Assembly: GCA_904394685.1 (NCBI GenBank)
Contig: CAJFNK010000018.1
Location: forward strand, 1-36,234
DNA length: 36,234 bases
DNA from: Candidatus Heritagella gallinarum
GTDB lineage: Bacteria > Bacillota > Clostridia > Oscillospirales > Acutalibacteraceae
Direction of reading: 5' to 3'
The position numbers were made by a program, and so were the translations under genes. Each line of letters starts with the position of its first letter. Position 1 is the stretch's first letter. Below the pieces are notes generated by a model, which was not told the DNA's origin, ran no database searches, and saw nothing but the letters and a program-made list of their open reading frames with translations. This document shows positions 1 to 7,633 of this stretch, in pieces.

Positions 1-116
1 GGCAGATACAAGGCAAAAAACGCAGGAATCCTTGATGGATTCCGAGTATTTTTAACGCAGTAGCTGTCATTGATTGTAGGAAAAGACGATAATTTCGACT
101 TTTCAGATAGCCCCTA
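1..116. other. Unassigned left-edge sequence, possible insertion-sequence end
   Basis: No gene is visible here. On the minus strand the segment near 100-116 reads CTAGGGGCTATCTG, which has the look of a terminal repeat of a mobile element and resembles the CTAAGGGGGCTAT motif at the right edge of the window. No transposase reading frame is present, so this is only a suspicion; it could equally be the ordinary 3' flank of the gene at 248. Confidence 0.25.
15..43 (-). terminator. Hairpin with T-run, possible terminator
   Basis: Seven-base arms GGAATCC (25-31) and GGATTCC (37-43) form a hairpin. Read on the minus strand it is followed, after four bases, by six T (15-20). It would end minus-strand transcripts from the MBL-fold gene, about 200 bases downstream of its stop. 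Confidence 0.4.
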
Positions 117-247
117 GTTCCTGTTTTCAAATTACCCCAGCTTATTCTCAATTCTATTATAAATGATTTTTGGGTTTTGATAAACGGGTATTGTCAAAAA
201 AACGGGAAAGAGTGCAAAAGCACAGTGCCAAGCACATCCACACCCCG

Positions 248-1216
248 TCAGGCCGCATCAATCACCGAATGCAGGCCGGTGGTCCACTGAATCGTTTTGC
301 CGTCTGTTTCGGCCAGCAGGGTCTTTTGCTTGTCCGTGCGGTATTCTTGAATCGAGAGCTTTTGCAGGCGCTCCATCGTTTCACGATGCGGGTGTCCATA
401 ATCATTGTCAACACCGCAGGAAATCACCGCAAACTCCGGGTTGGCAGCTTTGAGATAAGCAGCGCTGGAAGAAGTGGAGCTGCCGTGATGTCCGAGCTTC
501 AGCACATCGCAGGAAACGTCATACCCGGCGTCGAGGATTTCCTGTTCCACTTCGGCTTCGGCGTCCCCTTCAAACAGAAAGCTCTTTTCTCCCACCACAA
601 GTCGGGTAACAATCGAATAGTCGTTCAGGTTGTCATAGTCCTGATGGGACGGGCTGAGGATCTGCAAGGTCACTTCATCCGTTTTGAGCAGAAAGGTTCC
701 CGCCTTGGCTGCTGTTACCGGTACGTCTTTTTCTTCAATGGCATCCAGCAGCGACTCATATGTTTTGGTGGTGGGGGTCATTTTCTCGCTGGTTTCGGGC
801 AGGCAAATCGTGCCGATGGGAAAATCCTCGATGATCTGCGCCATACCGCCAATATGATCCTCATGGGGATGGGTGCCGATCAGCAAATCGATGTTTTGAA
901 CACCCAGCTCTGAAAGATAGGCCGAAAGCTCCTGCTTGGTAGAGCGTGTACCGGCGTCGATCAGGATATCATAGGGGTCGCTGTCATCGGGGTTCAGCCG
1001 GATCAGCTGGCTGTCCCCCTGCCCCACATCGATATAATAGATTTGTGCAGCTTTCGCAAACGATTCCGGTACGTTAGAAAGCGGGCTTGCTCCGGTGAGT
1101 ATATCTAACTCCGAAAACAGCCCAAAAAAGTTGGCGGCAGCCCCGCCGATGCCGCACAGCACAAGGACGATCAAAATAGCGAGGGGGCTTGTTTTTTTAC
1201 GAGAACGTCGGCTCAT
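248..1216 (-). CDS. Membrane-anchored ComEC/Rec2-like MBL-fold hydrolase
   Basis: A 322-aa protein with a basic N-terminus, one membrane segment (about residues 11-34) and an extracytoplasmic metallo-beta-lactamase fold. The metal motif is HPHEDH (H116, H118, D120, H121), with later GDAE, LGHHGS and GHPH blocks typical of the C-terminal domain of ComEC/Rec2, the DNA-uptake channel protein. The competence channel domain itself is absent, so this is the stand-alone form common in Firmicutes; its substrate is unknown (nucleic acid or phosphodiester is plausible). The start at 1216 is chosen over an upstream in-frame start because AGGAGGAAA sits just before it. It lies downstream of the 85-aa gene and may share its promoter. 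Confidence 0.8.
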   Translation of the reverse strand: MSRRSRKKTSPLAILIVLVLCGIGGAAANFFGLFSELDILTGASPLSNVPESFAKAAQIYYIDVGQGDSQLIRLNPDDSDPYDILIDAGTRSTKQELSAYLSELGVQNIDLLIGTHPHEDHIGGMAQIIEDFPIGTICLPETSEKMTPTTKTYESLLDAIEEKDVPVTAAKAGTFLLKTDEVTLQILSPSHQDYDNLNDYSIVTRLVVGEKSFLFEGDAEAEVEQEILDAGYDVSCDVLKLGHHGSSTSSSAAYLKAANPEFAVISCGVDNDYGHPHRETMERLQKLSIQEYRTDKQKTLLAETDGKTIQWTTGLHSVIDAA

Positions 1217-1242
1217 GATTTTTCCTCCTGAAAATAGAAACA

Positions 1243-1279
1243 GCCGCAGCAACGAAACGCAAAAGCGCCCGGCTGCGGC
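1243..1279 (-). terminator. Inter-gene hairpin, possible terminator or attenuator
   Basis: Arms GCCGCAG (1243-1249) and CTGCGGC (1273-1279) are complementary. On the minus strand the stem is followed by the pyrimidine-rich TGTTTCTATTTTC. It lies between the 85-aa gene and the MBL-fold gene and overlaps the latter's leader; it may lower read-through. Confidence 0.4.
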
Positions 1280-1294
1280 ATAAGGCAGACAAAA

Positions 1295-1552
1295 TTATTC
1301 TTCGGTCTTTTTAAACAGGTTAAAGCGGAACAGTTTGCGCTCGTCGTCTTCATTTTCGCACATAATGAAGGCTTCTGCAATCTTGCCGCCTTCGATCAGC
1401 TGTGTCAGGCCTACCAGCTGGCAGAGCTTGCTTCTCAGATTCAGTTTATCGCCTTCACGGGTCATCAGGAATACGTCACCGGTACAGGTGTCCAGTACTC
1501 GCAGAAACTCAGGCACATCAATGTCATGAAGTTCCAGTGTCTTGTTTGCCAT
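1295..1552 (-). CDS. Conserved 85-aa protein of unknown function
   Basis: A short soluble protein, start fixed by AAGGAGG upstream of the ATG at 1552. It is acidic in its middle (ENEDDE) with a basic/aromatic tail (KLFRFNLFKK). No catalytic motif, membrane segment or signal peptide is visible. Small proteins of this type in clostridial genomes are sometimes labelled 'polyA polymerase' in databases, but nothing in the sequence supports a nucleotidyltransferase and I do not propose that function. It has its own strong promoter at 1754-1783 and an approximately 195-base leader, unusually long for such a short gene, and it precedes the MBL-fold gene on the same strand. Confidence 0.7.
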   Translation of the reverse strand: MANKTLELHDIDVPEFLRVLDTCTGDVFLMTREGDKLNLRSKLCQLVGLTQLIEGGKIAEAFIMCENEDDERKLFRFNLFKKTEE

Positions 1553-1753
1553 AAAAAATTCCTCCTTTTCTCCGGCTTTCGGGGGCTGCTGTCTGCATCC
1601 TGACAAAGCTCCAGAATCCCGATGCAACAAATAGGAATATCTTGACAGCACAAATTGCCATGCGGAGATTCTGCTATCAAAACCAGGGGGATTCCCTGAG
1701 AGCAGGGTATTGTGAGAGGATAACCCGCATAACAAAATGTCTGTCATGACCTC

Positions 1754-1783
1754 ATTATAAGGCAACGGACAAACATTTGTCAA
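1754..1783 (-). promoter_or_regulatory. Consensus sigma-A promoter for the 85-aa gene
   Basis: On the minus strand TTGACA (1778-1783) and TATAAT (1754-1759) are both perfect, with an 18-base spacer. The -35 overlaps the stop codon of the ABC ATPase gene. Transcription would run through a leader of about 195 bases before the 85-aa gene. Confidence 0.8.
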
Positions 1784-2451
1784 TTGACGATTCCATCCCG
1801 AATATACACATGTGTCCGGGCTGTTTTGGCTATTTTGTCGTCATGAGTGATTAAAACCACCGTTTTCCCCTCTTGATTGAGCTGTTGCAGAATCGACATG
1901 ACCCCTTCGCCGGCGCTCCGGTCCAGATTTCCCGTAGGTTCATCGGCCAGAATCACGCCCGGCTCCGAAGCAATGGCCCTTGCAACCGCCACCCGCTGCT
2001 GCTGTCCGCCGCTCATCTGGTTGGGGCGGTGGTGAAGCCTTTCCGAAAGTCCCACCCGTTCTAAGGCGGTTTGTGCCATCTCCCGGCGCTCTTTGCGTGG
2101 GATTCCCTGATACAAAAGCGGCAGTTCCACGTTTTCCAAAGCGCTCAAATCGGGGATCAGGCAAAAGTTCTGAAAGATAAACCCAATAGTATGGCTTCGC
2201 AAAGAAGAAAGCCGGTGTGGCGGCATATTGCTGGTATCCTGCCCTCCTATCAGATAACTGCCACTGGTAGGAATATCAAGGCATCCCAGAATATTCATGA
2301 GCGTTGACTTGCCGCTGCCCGACTGCCCGGTGATCGAAACAAAATCGCCCGGTTCAATTGTCAGGTTCACATCACGCAGGGCATGGATGACAGCATCCCC
2401 CTGCCGGTATGTTTTACAGATATCCCGCAGCTCCAGCGGTACCGGATTCAT
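1780..2451 (-). CDS. ABC transporter ATP-binding protein (MacB/LolD type)
   Basis: A 223-aa nucleotide-binding subunit. Visible motifs are Walker [11 protein letters not shown]-loop FQNFCL, signature [15 protein letters not shown], Walker [13 protein letters not shown] and the switch histidine in ITHDD. The pattern, including [13 protein letters not shown] and ADEPTGNLD, is that of ATPases driving MacB/LolCDE-like or FtsX-fold permeases used for antimicrobial peptide export or lipoprotein handling. No permease lies next to it in this window, so it is an orphan here. The start at 2451 follows a GGGGGAG ribosome binding site; an upstream in-frame start has none. Confidence 0.85.
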   Translation of the reverse strand: MNPVPLELRDICKTYRQGDAVIHALRDVNLTIEPGDFVSITGQSGSGKSTLMNILGCLDIPTSGSYLIGGQDTSNMPPHRLSSLRSHTIGFIFQNFCLIPDLSALENVELPLLYQGIPRKERREMAQTALERVGLSERLHHRPNQMSGGQQQRVAVARAIASEPGVILADEPTGNLDRSAGEGVMSILQQLNQEGKTVVLITHDDKIAKTARTHVYIRDGIVN

Positions 2452-2617
2452 GATAGACTCCCCCTTGTTCTCATCTATATTTATGTTGGACGGCAAAGCG
2501 GGAATTTATACGCAAGGCGCTTTTGTACGGGCATGATTTGTGATATGATAAGAGAAGCCTGCTGATAAACGACGGCAAGGGCTACAGGAATTGAACGATA
2601 AAGGAGTTAATTTAATT

Positions 2618-3100
2618 ATGAGAGCTGTGTTACAAAGGGCACTGGAAGCTCGTGTGGATATTCTAAACGAGGAAACCAAAGCTATTTTAGACAGCCGGAG
2701 CGTGGGGCATGGACTGATGGTTCTTCTGGGCGTGATGCAGGGGGATACGCCCGGCCATGTCCGCCTGATGGCTAAAAAGACCTGTGAAATGCGTATTTTC
2801 GAGGACGAACAAGGCAAGCTGAACCGCTCGCTGCTGGACATCGGGGGAGAAATGCTGGTGGTATCCAACTTTACGCTGGGAGCCGACTGCAAAAAGGGGA
2901 CTCGGCCATCTTTCAGCGATGCCGCCGCCCCGACAGATGCGATTCCGCTTTATGAAATGTTTTTGGACGAATGTAGAAAAATGGGTGTGAAAACGGTTGC
3001 CTGTGGGGAATTTGGAGCGGATATGAAGGTTTCGTTGGTAAACGACGGGCCTGTTACCATCATTCTGGATTCTGATAAGCTAGCACAACCCAAAGACTGA
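2618..3100 (+). CDS. dtd: D-aminoacyl-tRNA deacylase
   Basis: A 160-aa protein that matches DTD along its full length. It hydrolyses D-amino acids (and mischarged glycine) from tRNA, protecting translation from D-Tyr, D-Asp and similar. The two conserved active-site segments are seen: SNFTLGADCKKGTRPSF (family SQFTL...KG.RPSF) and the C-terminal block FGADMKV followed by NDGPVTI. The ATG at 2618 is preceded by AAGGAG. A -10-like TATGAT lies at 2544-2549 with no good -35. It is the only plus-strand gene in the first 15 kb and ends at a bidirectional terminator. Confidence 0.95.
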   Translation: MRAVLQRALEARVDILNEETKAILDSRSVGHGLMVLLGVMQGDTPGHVRLMAKKTCEMRIFEDEQGKLNRSLLDIGGEMLVVSNFTLGADCKKGTRPSFSDAAAPTDAIPLYEMFLDECRKMGVKTVACGEFGADMKVSLVNDGPVTIILDSDKLAQPKD

Positions 3101-3122
3101 TGGCATACTATTCTCTTAACAT

Positions 3123-3160
3123 AAAAACCGCCTATCCGGCAGCCCGGACAGGCGGTTTTT
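3123..3160. terminator. Bidirectional intrinsic terminator
   Basis: A near-perfect stem with AAAAACCGCCT on the left, AGGCGGTTTTT on the right, and inner pairs CCGG/CCGG around a short loop. A-run and T-run flank it, so it can end both dtd (plus) and the membrane-anchored protein gene converging from the right (minus). Confidence 0.85.
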
Positions 3161-3183
3161 CTATACAGCGTCAAATGGCTCTA

Positions 3184-3930
3184 TTATTCAGTTTTTTCGG
3201 TTTCCAGCTTTTCGCCGTTCACCAGGCGCTGGAACAGCTCCCAGCAATCCTGATAATAGTCCATTTTATCCTGCTTCTTTTCAAAGGAAGTGCCTTCGAT
3301 CATACGAACAGAGAGCGACAGGCCGCTCATATATTTTTGAGCCTGCTCCGGGGTCAACGCTTCAATCGAAAGATCCATCCCAGTTAGCCCCTTACACTTA
3401 CTCCACTCGATCCGCATATTTTCATAGTCGGTAGCGCCTTCTTTAGGCGTGGTACCATCCGTATAGGTAAAGAACCCATCCTGTTCCTGCAGCCAGGCAA
3501 AGCTGTCCGGGTCGGAAAGATACAGCACTGAATCAAATGAGCTGGCATCGCCAATTAGGCGAACCATGTCAGCCTGCTGCACCTGCGGATCGGATTCACT
3601 GCCCAGATTATAGGTGGAAACATGTACCACTACCTGTCCATCGCCGTTGCGGTCATCGGCATAGGGCTTGAGTTCTTCTTCCAGTTTGGCCACCACATCA
3701 GAAGCAGTTCCGGTTTGGGAAATAATCGAAATCGTGTAATCCGGTTCCACTTTGGAAACAATGGAATACACAAAGCTGCCCAGCAGTACTACTGCGATAA
3801 CGCCTACAATCAGATGGACTTTATGGTAGAACCACCAGTTGGCACGTTTTTCTTTGGCAGTTGTTGGCACAATCGGGTTGGCGTGTATGGTATCTTCTTC
3901 GTTATCCAGGAAAAATTGCTCTCTGGCCAC
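3184..3930 (-). CDS. Single-pass membrane protein of unknown function
   Basis: A 248-aa protein with a cytoplasmic N-terminal tail of about 38 residues, one membrane segment (about 39-61: HLIVGVIAVVLLGSFVYSIV), and an outer domain of about 185 residues. The outer part has acidic, Asp-rich stretches (DDRNGDGQ) and a helical end. No enzyme motif is recognised. It starts with GTG; AAAGGAG lies ten bases upstream inside the end of lysS, seven bases before this gene, so the two are probably co-transcribed and translationally linked. Its role is unknown; co-expression with a tRNA synthetase may be incidental. Confidence 0.75.
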   Translation of the reverse strand: MAREQFFLDNEEDTIHANPIVPTTAKEKRANWWFYHKVHLIVGVIAVVLLGSFVYSIVSKVEPDYTISIISQTGTASDVVAKLEEELKPYADDRNGDGQVVVHVSTYNLGSESDPQVQQADMVRLIGDASSFDSVLYLSDPDSFAWLQEQDGFFTYTDGTTPKEGATDYENMRIEWSKCKGLTGMDLSIEALTPEQAQKYMSGLSLSVRMIEGTSFEKKQDKMDYYQDCWELFQRLVNGEKLETEKTE

Positions 3931-3937
3931 GATTCAA

Positions 3938-5446
3938 TCACTCCTTTGACTTCATCGTCGGGAACAGCAGCACATCACGGATACTGCCGGAATTGGTCAG
4001 CAACATCACCAGACGGTCAATGCCATAGCCGATACCGCCCGTGGGGGGCATACCGATTTCCAAGGCATTGAGGAAATCTTCGTCGGTGTGGTTAGCTTCT
4101 TCGTCGCCCTGTGCCAGCAGCTTCTCCTGCTCGGCAAAACGCTGCCTCTGGTCGATGGGGTCGTTCAGCTCGGAATACGCATTGCACATCTCACGGCCAT
4201 AGATAAACAGCTCAAAACGCTCTACATATTCGGGCTTATCGGGCTTGCGCTTGGTAAGCGGAGAAATCTCCACCGGATGATCCATAATAAACACCGGCTG
4301 AATCAGATGCTCCTCTACAAATTCCTCAAAGAACAGGTTGAGGATATCACCCTTGGTGTGGCGGAGCTCATAGTGTACGCCCTTTTCGTCGGCCACCTTT
4401 TTGGCAGCTTCGGTATCGGGAATTTCGTCGAAATCTACCCCGGAATACTTCTTCACCGCTTCCAGCATGGTCATACGCTCAAAGGGCTTGCCCAGGTCGA
4501 TCATTTCTTCGGCATAGGGAATCAGGGTGGTGCCGCAGACCTTTTGTGCCACATGGCGGAACATATTCTCGGTAAGATCCATCATGCCGTTATAATCGGT
4601 ATAGGCCTGATACAGCTCCATCAGGGTAAACTCCGGGTTATGGCGGGTATCTACGCCTTCGTTGCGGAACACACGGCCAATTTCATATACACGCTCCAAG
4701 CCGCCCACAATCAGACGCTTGAGATACAGTTCCAGCGAAATACGGAGCTTTACATCTTCATTCAAAGCGTTGTAGTGAGTTTCAAACGGACGGGCAGCTG
4801 CGCCGCCGGCGTTGGAAACCAGCATGGGGGTTTCCACCTCCATGAATCCCTGTGCGTCCAGGAAATTGCGGATTTCCCGGATGATCTGGGAGCGCTTGAC
4901 AAAGGTATCCCGGACTTCGGGGTTTACGATCAGGTCGAGATAGCGCTGACGATAACGGGTATCGGTATCGGTAAGGCCGTGGAACTTTTCCGGCAGGGGG
5001 CGCAGGCTCTTGCTCAGCAGCGTGACCTCAGAAGCCTTGATGCTCAATTCGCCCTTTTTGGTGCGGAACACATCACCCTTTACGCCGATCACATCGCCAA
5101 TATCCATCTTCTTAAAAGCGGCATATTCTTCTTCGCCGATCAGGTCACGGCGGACATACAGCTGGATGGAACCACTCTTATCCTGCAAATCGGAGAAGCT
5201 GGCCTTGCCCATCACACGCTTGCTCATCATACGCCCAGCCAGGCATACCGTTGTGCCGGCTTCTTCTTCCGGCTGCAAATGCTCATACTTTTCACGAACC
5301 GGGGCAGCATGACTGTCAACCGGGTATTTGGTCAGCACAAAGGGGTCCTGTCCAGCTTCCTGAAGCTGTGTCAGCTTGTCCCGACGGATTTGCAACAGCT
5401 CGCTGATGTCCTCCTGCTGTGCGGGCTCTCTGTTCATCTCACTCAT
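3938..5446 (-). CDS. lysS: Lysyl-tRNA synthetase, class II
   Basis: A 502-aa class II LysRS that charges tRNA-Lys. An N-terminal OB-fold anticodon-binding domain (about 55-160) leads into the catalytic core with motif 2 (VYEIGRVFRNEG) and motif 3 (GIGYGIDRLVML). The start at 5446 is preferred to the ATG three codons earlier because AGAAAGGA is correctly spaced (nine bases) only from the inner ATG. It follows greA on the same strand across a terminator, and is followed after seven bases by the membrane-anchored protein gene. Confidence 0.95.
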   Translation of the reverse strand: MSEMNREPAQQEDISELLQIRRDKLTQLQEAGQDPFVLTKYPVDSHAAPVREKYEHLQPEEEAGTTVCLAGRMMSKRVMGKASFSDLQDKSGSIQLYVRRDLIGEEEYAAFKKMDIGDVIGVKGDVFRTKKGELSIKASEVTLLSKSLRPLPEKFHGLTDTDTRYRQRYLDLIVNPEVRDTFVKRSQIIREIRNFLDAQGFMEVETPMLVSNAGGAAARPFETHYNALNEDVKLRISLELYLKRLIVGGLERVYEIGRVFRNEGVDTRHNPEFTLMELYQAYTDYNGMMDLTENMFRHVAQKVCGTTLIPYAEEMIDLGKPFERMTMLEAVKKYSGVDFDEIPDTEAAKKVADEKGVHYELRHTKGDILNLFFEEFVEEHLIQPVFIMDHPVEISPLTKRKPDKPEYVERFELFIYGREMCNAYSELNDPIDQRQRFAEQEKLLAQGDEEANHTDEDFLNALEIGMPPTGGIGYGIDRLVMLLTNSGSIRDVLLFPTMKSKE

Positions 5447-5540
5447 GGTGTTCATTCCTTTCTAACTGTGGAAACGTTTCTCAAGAGAAGCCGCCTCCTG
5501 TTCCATCTGCTTTGAATCGTTTTTGTCCGGTTGCTCCGGT

Positions 5541-5572
5541 AAAAAAACAGGGGTGACCCTGCCGCCACCCCC
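5541..5572 (-). terminator. Intrinsic terminator downstream of greA
   Basis: On the minus strand GGGGTGG and CACCCC form a GC-rich stem followed by seven T (5541-5547). It lies between greA and lysS and would end, or partly attenuate, the greA transcript. Confidence 0.7.
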
Positions 5573-5588
5573 AAACCATTCAAAAGGT

Positions 5589-6074
5589 TTATTTTGCGAT
5601 TCCCATCACATGGTATTTCACCAGGCCGGCGGGGACTTCCACTTCGACTACATCGCCGACTTTGTGGCCCAGCAGAGCCTTTCCTACTGCGGATTCGTCA
5701 GAAATCCGGCCCTCACGGGGATTGGCCTCGTTGGAACCGACAATCTTATACTCCTTGTTGCGAACCACGCCGTCTACGCCGGTGATCTCCAGCTCGATAC
5801 GGGAGCCGATATGAATGTTCTCGTTGGTCAGGTCTTCCTCATCGATCAGCTTTACATGTTTGAGCATCACTTCGATATCGGCGATGCGGGCTTCCATGAT
5901 TGCCTGATCGTTTTTGGCCTCGTCGTATTCGCTGTTCTCAGAAAGGTCGCCAAAAGACAATGCTACTTTAATTTTCTCGGCAACCTCTTTGCGGCGGACA
6001 GATTTGAGATAGTCCAGCTCCTTTTCCAGAGCTTCCAGCCCTTCTTTTGTCAAGATAACCTGTTTTACTGCCAT
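5589..6074 (-). CDS. greA: Transcription elongation factor GreA
   Basis: A 161-aa GreA. It enters the RNA polymerase secondary channel and stimulates cleavage of backtracked RNA. The N-terminal coiled coil (about 1-75) carries the acidic tip motif in [13 protein letters not shown], and the C-terminal FKBP-like globular domain holds the conserved [19 protein letters not shown] stretch. Length is normal. AAAGGTGG precedes the ATG. Its promoter at 6120-6148 matches the sigma-A consensus perfectly, in keeping with high constitutive expression. Confidence 0.97.
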   Translation of the reverse strand: MAVKQVILTKEGLEALEKELDYLKSVRRKEVAEKIKVALSFGDLSENSEYDEAKNDQAIMEARIADIEVMLKHVKLIDEEDLTNENIHIGSRIELEITGVDGVVRNKEYKIVGSNEANPREGRISDESAVGKALLGHKVGDVVEVEVPAGLVKYHVMGIAK

Positions 6075-6119
6075 CTATGGTACCACCTTTACGAAATACT
6101 GAATCTAGACAATGTTTTT

Positions 6120-6148
6120 ATTATAATAATTCTGCCGTGGGATGTCAA
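6120..6148 (-). promoter_or_regulatory. Perfect consensus sigma-A promoter for greA
   Basis: Minus-strand TTGACA (6143-6148), exactly 17 bases, then TATAAT (6120-6125). The transcript would start about 40 bases before greA. Confidence 0.9.
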
Positions 6149-6195
6149 TGGAAAATCCGTGAACATCGCAGGGAAAATCGCATGAAACCGGGAAA

Positions 6196-7527
6196 TCACT
6201 CCCCTGTCCCCGACTCATCAGCGCTGTCTGTTTCGTCGCCGCTGTTTTCCGGTGCGGGGGATTCTTCCGGCGTCTGTTTAAACTCCTGTCCGGGAACTTC
6301 CTGCACGGCCGCTCCGCTTTCAATCAGAGCGGTTACAGCGGTCTGGAGCTGTGCATCATCATAGGGCTCCAGCATTCCGTGCAACAGGACTTTTTTATCC
6401 AGCACTGAGAGTGTCACCTCCCGGTCGGGCTGCACGCCTTTTCCGTATAAGCTATTGCCCTGAGCGTCAATATAATAGCCCACTGTGAGGATGAGCGCCG
6501 AGCCGTCGGAAAGCTGGATGGTTTCCTGTCGGGAACCGTTTCCGGCGGTGGTTGTCCCCACAAGCGTTCCCGCCTTGCCGTCACGGATATCCGCCGCCAG
6601 CACCTCTGCCGGCCCGTGGGTGGTATCATCTACCAACACAGACAGGGGCAGCCCCAGCTGGTCACTTCCGGCGGTGTATTCTTCCACGGTTTCACCGCTG
6701 CTATTCACATACCGGGCGGCGCTCCCCGCCGGGAGGAACCATTTGGAAGCCTGAATCATCGAATCCATGGAACCGCCTGCATTATTCCGCAGATCCAGCA
6801 CGATGCCGCACACCTTCTCTTTTTGGAGGGCTTCCACAGCCTGCTGCATTTCTTCTTCCGTATTACTGGAAAAACTGTTGACGGCAATGTATCCCACGTT
6901 TCCGTTGACCACTTTATAATGCACGCTGGTAGAGGTATACTCTCTCCGCTCCATGGTAAAATCCAACTGTTCCAGCTGGCCGTCTTCTTTGTCAGAAGCA
7001 CGCAACACCCGGAAGGTAACGCTGGTACCCGCAGCGCCGTCCAGATAGGAAACCGCTTCGCCATAGGTTAGCCGAACCACTTCTTTGCCGTCGATGGCAA
7101 CTATCACGTCGCCCTGCTTCATTCCGGCTTCTTCTGCCGAGGAATTGGGCAGCACCTCGATCACTTCCATGTTGCCGTCCTCATCCTGTACGGTACGCAG
7201 GCCGACACCGGTGCTTTTTTCCACATCCCCCTGCAAATAAATGCGGTATTTTTCCGCTGAAAGATATTTGGCGTTGGCATCTCCCAGCCCGGCTACATAG
7301 CCCGCACAGATGGCATCTTTGAGCGCTGTTTCGTCCAGCTCGCCAACTGCATCACGGCGCACCTTCTGGTCGATCTCGTTGAGCTTGGCATACATGGACT
7401 GCCGCTCGTTGACGTCCGCCACTTTGCTGTTAAATCGGTCCATAGCATACAGATAAGTCAGGGAAACCGTCACCGCCGCTGTCATCGCTGCCAGTGCCAC
7501 TGCTGTCCCGATGGAAATCTTTTTCAT
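6196..7527 (-). CDS. S41 (CtpA-like) family protein, predicted catalytically dead
   Basis: A 443-aa protein with an N-terminal signal anchor (about 8-29), a PDZ domain (about 105-180) and an S41 C-terminal-processing-peptidase fold. In active members the nucleophile Ser lies three residues before a conserved Glu, the Lys follows 25 residues later and a Gln four after that. Here the segment DDTTHGPAEVLA gives Gly305 at the Ser position, GTTTAGNGSRQ gives Asn330 at the Lys position, and Gln334 is kept. Both essential residues are therefore lost, while the fold and PDZ look intact. The tail after about 415 is acidic and disordered. MKK start chosen for the GAAGGA site. It is last in the ftsE-ftsX-M23 series, so it may act as a binding scaffold in cell-wall hydrolase control. 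Confidence 0.85.
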   Translation of the reverse strand: MKKISIGTAVALAAMTAAVTVSLTYLYAMDRFNSKVADVNERQSMYAKLNEIDQKVRRDAVGELDETALKDAICAGYVAGLGDANAKYLSAEKYRIYLQGDVEKSTGVGLRTVQDEDGNMEVIEVLPNSSAEEAGMKQGDVIVAIDGKEVVRLTYGEAVSYLDGAAGTSVTFRVLRASDKEDGQLEQLDFTMERREYTSTSVHYKVVNGNVGYIAVNSFSSNTEEEMQQAVEALQKEKVCGIVLDLRNNAGGSMDSMIQASKWFLPAGSAARYVNSSGETVEEYTAGSDQLGLPLSVLVDDTTHGPAEVLAADIRDGKAGTLVGTTTAGNGSRQETIQLSDGSALILTVGYYIDAQGNSLYGKGVQPDREVTLSVLDKKVLLHGMLEPYDDAQLQTAVTALIESGAAVQEVPGQEFKQTPEESPAPENSGDETDSADESGTGE

Positions 7528-7584
7528 TGATCCTTCCCGTCCTCTCACCGGCTAAACGCCGGATTCATCATTGACAACGCAAAG

Positions 7585-7620
7585 CAGGGGCAGGCACCCA
7601 CTCAAGGTGGCCTGTCCCTG
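7585..7620 (-). terminator. Hairpin between M23 hydrolase and S41 genes
   Basis: CAGGGGCAGGC and a matching CCTGTCCCTG side form a long stem with one bulge around CACTCAA. No T-run follows on the minus strand, so it is more likely an attenuator or mRNA-stability element than a full terminator. Confidence 0.4.
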
Positions 7621-7633
7621 GAAATTGCTTCGA

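Noticed and set aside
170-913. A 247-codon plus-strand open frame
   Set aside because: It lies opposite the MBL-fold gene, which has an HxHxDH motif and a strong ribosome binding site.
1295-1552. Poly(A) polymerase function for the 85-aa protein
   Set aside because: It is far too short and has no nucleotidyltransferase motif; the name in some databases appears to be a carried-over label.
4088-5515. A 475-codon plus-strand open frame opposite lysS
   Set aside because: LysS has clear class II motifs and a good start; the opposite frame has no protein family features.
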